Source: Micromonospora costi (GTDB lineage: Bacteria; Actinomycetota; Actinomycetes; Mycobacteriales; Micromonosporaceae). Taken from it: a stretch of 64,000 nucleotides of DNA. Positions 58,666 through 64,000 of the stretch are shown here, piece by piece. Both the position numbers and the translations under genes were made by a program. Each line of letters begins with the position of its first letter. Position 1 is the first letter of the stretch. The stretch is taken from positions 558,001 through 622,000 of the forward strand of contig NZ_RBAN01000002.1 in assembly GCF_003626655.1 (NCBI RefSeq), in the 5' to 3' direction. The notes beneath the pieces are model-generated. The model was not told the DNA's origin, did not search any database, and saw nothing but the letters and a program-made list of their open reading frames with translations.

Positions 58666-59511
58666 GTGGATCACGTGCACAGGGATCTCTTCGACCGGCT
58701 CGAGCGTTTCTACGACGCGGTGCCGCGTGACGCGGCCCGGGTGGAGGAGCACGGCGGCCTGGTGCTCTTCGTCCGCGACGGGTCCGGCTTCCCGTACTAC
58801 GCCCGCCCCCGGCTCGACGCGGCCGCGCCGCCCTCGCTGGCCGACGTCGCCGCGGTCCGCGAACGGCAGCGGGAGCTGGGTGTGCCCGAGGCGTTCGAAT
58901 GGGTGCACGAGACCACTCCGGAGCTGCTGCCGGTCGCCCGCTCGGCGGGGCTGTCGGTGCTGGAGGCGCCGCTCATGGTGCTCGACCGGGACGAGGTGCC
59001 CGACCCGGCGCAGCTCAGTGACGTACCGGTGCGGGTGCTCGACCCGGACGCCCCCGACTTCGCCGCCGCCGTGGCCGCCCGCCGCGCCGTCGCCGCCGTG
59101 GCGTTCGCCGCGGCCGGCACCGCCCGGGGCGACGCCGGCGCCGCCGAACGGGACGCCGCCGTCACCGAGCTGGAGGTCGCGGCGCTCGACGAGGAGCGCG
59201 CCCGGATCGCCGACGGCCGGCGGCTCTCCGTGCTGGCCGGCACCCCGGCGGACGGCGCGCTGGCCAGCGGGATGGCGATGCGCGTCGACGACGTCGCCGA
59301 GATCGCCGGGGTGGGCACCCTGCCCGCCGCCCGCCGGCGCGGCCTCGGCGCGGCCGTGACCGCGGCGCTCGCCCGCGAGCTGCGCGCCGCCGGCACGGAT
59401 CTCGTCTTCCTCTCCGCCGGCAGCGAGGACATCGCCCGCGTCTACCTGCGGGTCGGCTTCCGCCGGATCGGCACCGCCTGCATCGCCGAGCCCGCCCCGG
59501 TGATCGCGTAA
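58666..59511 (+). CDS. GNAT-family N-acetyltransferase
   Basis: A 281-residue protein with the acetyl-CoA loop in AEIAGVGTLPAARRRGLGAA (R-x-x-G-x-G/A near residue 225) and the final YLRVGFRRIGTACIAE strand of the GNAT fold. The first half (LFDRLERFYDAVPRDAARVE, WVHETTPELLPVARSAGL) is a degenerate second GNAT-like unit. No acceptor can be named. It is divergent from gltB and has no Shine-Dalgarno sequence. Confidence 0.88.
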   Translation: MDHVHRDLFDRLERFYDAVPRDAARVEEHGGLVLFVRDGSGFPYYARPRLDAAAPPSLADVAAVRERQRELGVPEAFEWVHETTPELLPVARSAGLSVLEAPLMVLDRDEVPDPAQLSDVPVRVLDPDAPDFAAAVAARRAVAAVAFAAAGTARGDAGAAERDAAVTELEVAALDEERARIADGRRLSVLAGTPADGALASGMAMRVDDVAEIAGVGTLPAARRRGLGAAVTAALARELRAAGTDLVFLSAGSEDIARVYLRVGFRRIGTACIAEPAPVIA

Positions 59512-59562
59512 GTCCCCGCGTCGCCGCCCCGTCGCCCCTCGCCCCCTCGCCCCGTCGCCGTC

Positions 59563-59631
59563 GATCATGCAGGTGTGGTGCCCGGATCGCGGGGATTCTT
59601 CCCCTTCGCCCCCCACCACAACTGCGTGATC
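59563..59631. repeat. 69-bp GATC-bounded inverted repeat
   Basis: It runs from GATCATGCAGGTGTGGTG to CACCACAACTGCGTGATC, with a CGGATCGCGGGG/CCCC stem inside. Similar design to the 68-bp and 75-bp elements but with no close sequence relation. It lies between the convergent GNAT and FAD-monooxygenase genes and may act as terminator. Confidence 0.7.
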
Positions 59632-59665
59632 GGCGCAGGAGCGGAGCGGGAGTGGGGCGGGCGGG

Positions 59666-60853
59666 TCAGGTTGGGGGGCGCCACTGGGCGGCCGAGGTGG
59701 CCGCCGTGTTGAGCAGGCGCGGCGTGAGCGTGCCCAGGGCCGCGTCCCGTGCGCGCAGCGCCAGCCGGCCCCGTGTCTGGAGCACCGCCGACATCCGCCG
59801 CGTCTGCCGCACCACGGCCGCCGCCCGGGGGCGACGCACCCGGTCGTACGCCTGCACGGCGTCCGGCAGCCGCGACTCGCGCAGCAGCGCGGCGAGCGTG
59901 GCCGCGTCCTCGAACGCGAGGCAAGCGCCCTGCCCCAGGTGCGGCGGCATGGCGTGCGCCGCGTCGCCGAGCAGCACCACGCCGCCCGGGCCGACCGGGA
60001 AGCCGTACGCGCGGGGCAGCGGTCGCAGCTCGCGCACCTCCTGCTGGACCAGATCGGCCGGGTCGGTGGCGTCGAGCAGCTCGCCGATCGGGGTGGGCCA
60101 GCCGGCGTACCAGCGGCGCAGCAACGCGAGCTGGGTCTCGGGCGGCTCGGGGCGGGGCGCGCCGGCCGCGGTGGCCACCCAGTAGATGCCGCCCCGGCTG
60201 GAACCGCCGGACGAGCCGCGCTCGCCGAGCGAGGCGGAGACGAACCGGTAGCCGGCGCCGAGCACCTCCCCGCCGAGTGGCTGGCCGGCGGGCAGCCGCG
60301 GCGCGCGGTACCAGGGGATCACGGCCCGCCACGCGGCGGAACCGGAGCTGACCACGGCGGCCTCGGGCGCGAGCCGCCGGCGGATCTCGCTGTCGGTGCC
60401 GTCGGCGGCCACGACCAGGTCGGCCTCGACCGTCTGCCGGCCGTCACCCACCGCGGGCCGCTCCCCCGGCTCGGCCCGGACCGTCCGCACGGTCACGCCG
60501 GTACGCAGCTCCACCCGGTCGCCGAGCCCGGCGATCAGCGCGTCGTGCAGGTCCTCCCGGTGCACCACGACGGGCGTCCGATCGGCCGGCAGCGGACGCG
60601 GCTGCACCAGCCAGCGACCGTCGGGGTGGCGCACGCCGCCGTCGGGCAGCGGGGTGGCGATCGCGTCGAGCCCCGCGCCGAGGCCGAGCGCGCGCAGCGC
60701 CCGGACGCCGTTGGGCCAGAGCACCACGGCGGTCGGCTCGGGGCGTACCCGGTCGGCCCGTTCCAGCACGGTGACCTGCCAGCCGGACCGGGCCAGCGCA
60801 CCGGCGACCGAGAGCCCGCCGATCCCCGCGCCGACCACCACCGCGCTTCGCAT
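59666..60853 (-). CDS. FAD-dependent monooxygenase
   Basis: A 395-residue class A flavoprotein hydroxylase (PHBH/UbiH-type). The ADP-binding motif is VVVGAGIGGLSVAGAL at residues 5-20. DG is in VVAADGTDSEIRRRL. The GD motif is VVLLGDAAHAMPPHLGQGAC, with the C-terminal helices typical of the group. It would hydroxylate an aromatic or isoprenoid-type substrate that cannot be predicted. It starts at ATG 60853, 15 bp after the lgt stop, so the two form one transcription unit. Confidence 0.9.
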   Translation of the reverse strand: MRSAVVVGAGIGGLSVAGALARSGWQVTVLERADRVRPEPTAVVLWPNGVRALRALGLGAGLDAIATPLPDGGVRHPDGRWLVQPRPLPADRTPVVVHREDLHDALIAGLGDRVELRTGVTVRTVRAEPGERPAVGDGRQTVEADLVVAADGTDSEIRRRLAPEAAVVSSGSAAWRAVIPWYRAPRLPAGQPLGGEVLGAGYRFVSASLGERGSSGGSSRGGIYWVATAAGAPRPEPPETQLALLRRWYAGWPTPIGELLDATDPADLVQQEVRELRPLPRAYGFPVGPGGVVLLGDAAHAMPPHLGQGACLAFEDAATLAALLRESRLPDAVQAYDRVRRPRAAAVVRQTRRMSAVLQTRGRLALRARDAALGTLTPRLLNTAATSAAQWRPPT

Positions 60854-60867
60854 GGTGCCGACCCCCG

Positions 60868-62022
60868 TCAGCTCTCGCGGTCAGCCGTGCCGGAGCCGGT
60901 GGCCCCGGCCCGGTCGTCGCGCGTCGGCTCGCCGCCGGACGCCGCCCCGGTCGGGCCTGCGCTGCCGGTGGGGTCGCCGCCGTCGCCGGCCTCCGGCTCG
61001 TCGGCAGGGACCGCCCCGGTCTCCTGGTACGCCCGGAACTGCCCCTCGTCGACCACCCGGTAGCCCTCCGGCGCCGCCCGGCGCGACCCGGCCTCCCGCT
61101 CGGACAGGTCGACCTGGGAGACGTCGGACTCGGCCGGCGCCGCCTGCGGTGCGGTGGCGCCGAGCGGGATCAGGTACTCCCGGGGACCACGCACGCGCAG
61201 GAAGTAGATCAGGGCGCCGAGGAAGACAAGCGCGGCGGTCCAGACGTTCAGCCGGACGCCGAGGATCGTGTTGGCCTCGTCGGTGCGCATCAGCTCGATC
61301 CAGAACCGGCCGGCGGTGTAGCCCATCACGTAGAGCGCGAACGCCCGGCCCCGGCCGAGCCGCAGCTTCCGGTCGACCAGGTACACCAGCACCGCGACGC
61401 CGATGTTCCACAGCGCCTCGTAGGCGAAGGTCGGGTGGAAGAGGCCCGGTTCGAGGATCGGTTGCCCGGTGTCGTCGCGCAGCGCGTGACCCGGATTGTC
61501 CGGATCCATCCGGTGGATCTCCAGACCCCAGGGCAGGGTGGTGCGGCCGCCGAAGAGCTCGTTGTTGAACCAGTTGCCGACCCGGCCGATGGCCTGGGCG
61601 AGCGGCAGACCCGGGGCCAGCGCGTCGGCCACCATCGAGAACGGGATGCCCAACTGCCGGGCCGCGATCCACGCGCCGAGCGCGCCGCCGGCGACGGCGC
61701 CCCAGATGCCGAGACCGCCCTCCCAGATGGCGAACGCCTTCATGGGGTCGCCCCCGGTGCCGAAGTATTTCTCCGGCGACGTGATCACGTGGTAGATCCG
61801 GGCGCCGATGATTCCCGTGGGCACCGCCCAGACGGCGATGTCCAGCACCGCGCCCGGGGCGACGCCACGCCGGCGCAACCGGTACTCGGTCACCACGCAG
61901 GCGACCACGATGCCGACGATGATGCACAGCGCGTAGGCCCGGACGGGAAGCGGGCCCAACTGCCAGACGGCCGTGGTCGGGCTCGGCAGGGCCGCCTGGG
62001 GGGACAGCGAGGCGAGGGTCAC
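60868..62022 (-). CDS. lgt: prolipoprotein diacylglyceryl transferase
   Basis: A 384-residue inner-membrane enzyme that moves diacylglycerol from phosphatidylglycerol to the lipobox cysteine of prolipoproteins. Seven membrane helices are expected. The Lgt signature is GRVGNWFNNELFGGRTTLPW; GARIYHVITSP and GGLGIWGAVAGGALGAW are also typical. Residues about 290-384 form a hydrophilic, acidic tail without homology, common in actinobacteria. GTG 62022 is used; the ATG at 62061 is in frame. At least two lipoproteins in the window (livK, the 21360-22538 protein) would be substrates. Confidence 0.95.
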   Translation of the reverse strand: MTLASLSPQAALPSPTTAVWQLGPLPVRAYALCIIVGIVVACVVTEYRLRRRGVAPGAVLDIAVWAVPTGIIGARIYHVITSPEKYFGTGGDPMKAFAIWEGGLGIWGAVAGGALGAWIAARQLGIPFSMVADALAPGLPLAQAIGRVGNWFNNELFGGRTTLPWGLEIHRMDPDNPGHALRDDTGQPILEPGLFHPTFAYEALWNIGVAVLVYLVDRKLRLGRGRAFALYVMGYTAGRFWIELMRTDEANTILGVRLNVWTAALVFLGALIYFLRVRGPREYLIPLGATAPQAAPAESDVSQVDLSEREAGSRRAAPEGYRVVDEGQFRAYQETGAVPADEPEAGDGGDPTGSAGPTGAASGGEPTRDDRAGATGSGTADRES

Positions 62023-62124
62023 GGATGCACACGGTACCGCTGTCGACCCCTTCGGTGGCACCCCGGTCCGCCGCTCGGGTCGTCGCGGTGACTTCTGGTT
62101 TGCACCGCCGTAGGCTCTTTGTCC

Positions 62125-62706
62125 ATGAGCGGGCTCACCTGGACGGTGGCCGCGGTCGTCACCGACGACGCCGGCCGGGTGCTGCTCTGCCGCCAGGGCC
62201 GCGGCGAGCGCCGCTACGCGCTGCCCGGTGGCCGGCTCCGCCCCGCGGAGAGCCCGTTACCCGCCGTGATCCGCGACATCCGCGCGGAGACGGGCTGGGA
62301 CGTCGAGATCACGGACCTGGTGGGGCTCTACCACGTGGGCGCCCCGGTGCCCGGCGCCGTACCGCCGCCCGGGCGCGCCGGGCCGCTTCCGGACGTCCTG
62401 GTGCACGTGTTCCGGGCGCGTACGCGCGGCGCCCGCCCGGCCGCCGGTCCCACGGGTGGGTGCCGGCTCTCCTGGCACGACCCGGCCAGCCTGCCCGACA
62501 CGCTCACCCCGACCACCCGCGCAGCGCTGGCCGACGCGCTGGCCGGCCGCTCCGGCGTCCTGCGTACCTGCGTGACAACGCCCGCGGCCGGCGGTGCGGC
62601 GGGCGGCGGCGGTGCGGCGGTCGGGCGCGCCCCGGAGCAGCGCGCCGGGTCGTCCCCGGCGGACCCCGCCGCCTCCCCGCCCCGCCGGTCACCCGGCGAC
62701 GCCTGA
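62125..62706 (+). CDS. NUDIX-hydrolase-like protein with altered catalytic box
   Basis: A 193-residue protein. The NUDIX fold starts GLTWTVAAVVTDDAGRVLLC. The box reads GGRLRPAESPLPAVIRDIRA then ETGW, in which the canonical R-E pair is R-D and E-E is A-E. The loss of a Glu may lower or change activity. The last about 45 residues are Gly/Ala/Pro-rich. ATG 62125 is preceded by TAGGCT ten bases upstream and has no Shine-Dalgarno sequence, so the mRNA may be leaderless. Divergent from lgt. Confidence 0.82.
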   Translation: MSGLTWTVAAVVTDDAGRVLLCRQGRGERRYALPGGRLRPAESPLPAVIRDIRAETGWDVEITDLVGLYHVGAPVPGAVPPPGRAGPLPDVLVHVFRARTRGARPAAGPTGGCRLSWHDPASLPDTLTPTTRAALADALAGRSGVLRTCVTTPAAGGAAGGGGAAVGRAPEQRAGSSPADPAASPPRRSPGDA

Positions 62707-62726
62707 CGACCTCGGGGAGGCCGACA

Positions 62727-62801
62727 GATCAACTCCGGGTCGGGGAAGTCGCGGTGTCCGACCGCGCCGGACACCGCGACATCAGGGATGTCGAGTCGAT
62801 C
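62727..62801. repeat. 75-bp GATC-bounded palindrome
   Basis: It begins GATCAACTCCGGGTCGG and ends CAGGGATGTCGAGTCGATC. The inner stem is a perfect 13 bp, GTCGCGGTGTCCG against CGGACACCGCGAC. It sits between the convergent NUDIX gene and trpA. Confidence 0.88.
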
Positions 62802-62839
62802 ACCGCGCCGGCGGCCGACCGACCGGCCGGACGGCCGGG

Positions 62840-63643
62840 TCAGCGGGACAGGTTGCGGACGCCCTCGGCCAGTTCGGCGCTCAGCGTACGCAGCGCCCCG
62901 AGCCCGCTGTCGAGATCCGGGCTGTCGAGCACGCAGCGAACGAGGGCGCTGCCCACGATCACGCCGTCGGCGTACCCGCCGACCGTGCCGGCCTGCGCAC
63001 CCGTGCCCACGCCCAGCCCCACGCCGACGGGCAGGTCGCTGACCTCACGGACCCGGGAGACCAGCACGGGCGCCGCCGCGGAGGTCTGCGCCCGTGCGCC
63101 GGTGACCCCCATGAGGGCGGTCGCGTAGACGAACCCCCGGCAGTGCCCCACGGTCATCGCGACGCGGGCGTCCGTGGAGGACGGCGCCACCAGGAACGTC
63201 CGGTCCAACCCGTACGCGTCCGAGGCGGCCAGCCACTCGTCGGCCTCCTCTGGAATGAGATCCGGGGTGATGAGGCCGGTGCCGCCGGCCGCGTCGAGGT
63301 CGCGGGCGAACGCGTCGACCCCGTACCGCTCGATCGGGTTCCAGTAGGTCATCGTGACCACCGGCGCGCCGGTGGCCGCGATCGCCTCGATGATGCGCAG
63401 CGCGTCAGCGGTGCGGACGCCGCCGGCGAGCGCGATGTCGCTCGCCTTCTGGATGACCGGGCCGTCCATCACCGGGTCGGAGTACGGGATCTCCACCTCG
63501 ATGACGTCGACTCCGGCCTCGACCATCGCCGTCATCGCCGCGATGCTGCCCTCGACGGTGGGAAAACCGGCCGGCATGCAGCCGACCAGCAACGCCCGGC
63601 CCTCCGCGCGCGCCTTGTCGAACGCGATCCCGATCCGGCTCAT
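62840..63643 (-). CDS. trpA: tryptophan synthase alpha chain
   Basis: A 267-residue TIM barrel that cleaves indole-3-glycerol phosphate to indole and glyceraldehyde-3-phosphate. The catalytic Glu lies in VDVIEVEIPYSDPVMDGPV and the Asp in YSDPVMDG of the same motif. LVAPSSTDARVAM, GFVYATALMGVTGAR and DLPVGVGLGVGT make the phosphate-binding region. ATG 63643 overlaps the trpB stop by one base (TGATG). Confidence 0.96.
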   Translation of the reverse strand: MSRIGIAFDKARAEGRALLVGCMPAGFPTVEGSIAAMTAMVEAGVDVIEVEIPYSDPVMDGPVIQKASDIALAGGVRTADALRIIEAIAATGAPVVTMTYWNPIERYGVDAFARDLDAAGGTGLITPDLIPEEADEWLAASDAYGLDRTFLVAPSSTDARVAMTVGHCRGFVYATALMGVTGARAQTSAAAPVLVSRVREVSDLPVGVGLGVGTGAQAGTVGGYADGVIVGSALVRCVLDSPDLDSGLGALRTLSAELAEGVRNLSR

Positions 63644-64000
63644 CACTGCTCCTTGTCGAGGATGCCGAAGTAGCCGCCGGCGGTGTGGACGTCCTTGTCG
63701 CCCCGGCCGGAGAGGTTGACCACGATGGTGGGCTCCCGGCCCAGCTCGGCCGCGAGCTTCGGGGCGATCGTGAGGGCGCCGGCGAGCGCGTGGGAGCTCT
63801 CGATCGCCGGGATGATCCCCTCGGTGCGGCAGAGCAGCTGGAACGCGGCCATCGCCTCGTCGTCGGTGACCGGCAGGTACGTGGCCCGGCCGGTGTCGTG
63901 CAGCCACGCGTGCTCCGGCCCCACGCCCGGGTAGTCCAGACCCGCGGAGATCGAGTGCGACTCGACCGTCTGGCCGTCTTCGTCCTGGAGCACGTACGTG
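63643..64000 (-). CDS. trpB: tryptophan synthase beta chain, C-terminal part
   Basis: The last about 119 codons of trpB; the gene continues past the right edge. The visible sequence has [14 protein letters not shown] (the C-terminal part of the active site), [16 protein letters not shown] and [13 protein letters not shown], all conserved in TrpB. TrpB is the PLP enzyme that joins indole and serine, in complex with TrpA, to make tryptophan. Translation is coupled to trpA. Confidence 0.97.
   Translation of the reverse strand, partial: TYVLQDEDGQTVESHSISAGLDYPGVGPEHAWLHDTGRATYLPVTDDEAMAAFQLLCRTEGIIPAIESSHALAGALTIAPKLAAELGREPTIVVNLSGRGDKDVHTAGGYFGILDKEQ

Overview
The window is high-GC DNA with the codon usage, frequent GTG starts and gene order of an actinobacterium. 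A Micromonospora-type (Micromonosporaceae) genome fits best; this is an inference, because no rRNA is present. The backbone follows the order known from Mycobacterium tuberculosis and Streptomyces, read here in reverse: uvrB, coaE, rpsA, polA, branched-chain amino-acid transporter, ANTAR regulator pdtaR, pyk/tesB, (gltBD), lgt, trpA, trpB. Almost all of these core genes lie on the minus strand.

Layout. 0-5.6 kb: the start of a pnuC-type transporter, an ABM monooxygenase, an XRE/DUF5753 regulator, a VOC protein, an AraC regulator and uvrB. 5.7-11.3 kb: a membrane protein with a duplicated extracytoplasmic module, coaE fused to a GrpB domain, a 0.9-kb array of palindromic repeats, and rpsA. 11.5-15.8 kb: a methyltransferase, a DUF2945/DUF3140 pair and polA. 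15.8-20.9 kb: a five-gene liv ABC operon (livK-livH-livM-livG-livF) with an attenuator-like hairpin after the binding-protein gene and a terminator after livF. 21.3-24.2 kb: a lipoprotein, pdtaR, a tRNA with a Leu(CAA) anticodon but a short variable arm, and directly behind it a LAGLIDADG/HTH protein. 24.2-33.8 kb: accessory metabolism (SDR with TetR, transsulfuration enzyme with Lrp, luciferase-like oxidoreductase, aromatic amino-acid decarboxylase, TauE exporter with Rrf2), then tesB and pyk. 35.4-52 kb: an accessory stretch with a YciI protein, a small Cys-rich and membrane protein pair, a 1219-residue TPR-CHAT protease, an aldo/keto reductase, two secreted lipases/esterases, a Tat-exported PhoX-like protein, a TetR-controlled 14-TM efflux pump, an M1 metallopeptidase and a second MFS transporter. 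52.3-64 kb: gltD-gltB, a GNAT, an FAD monooxygenase, lgt, a NUDIX protein and trpA-trpB (trpB cut by the window edge).

The most striking non-coding feature is a family of palindromes that run from one GATC to another and are exactly 75 bp in all eight copies seen. Arm sequences differ between copies but stay largely self-complementary. Two copies of a second family are exactly 68 bp, and a 123-bp hairpin stands alone. They sit in gaps between genes, several between convergent genes. I saw no CRISPR array, insertion sequence, prophage, rRNA or replication origin.

Functionally, the core genes cover DNA repair and replication (UvrB, PolA), translation (S1), CoA and lipoprotein maturation (CoaE, Lgt), nitrogen assimilation (GltBD), tryptophan synthesis, glycolysis (Pyk) and branched-chain amino-acid uptake. 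The accessory genes are mostly regulator-plus-enzyme or regulator-plus-pump pairs and exported hydrolases.
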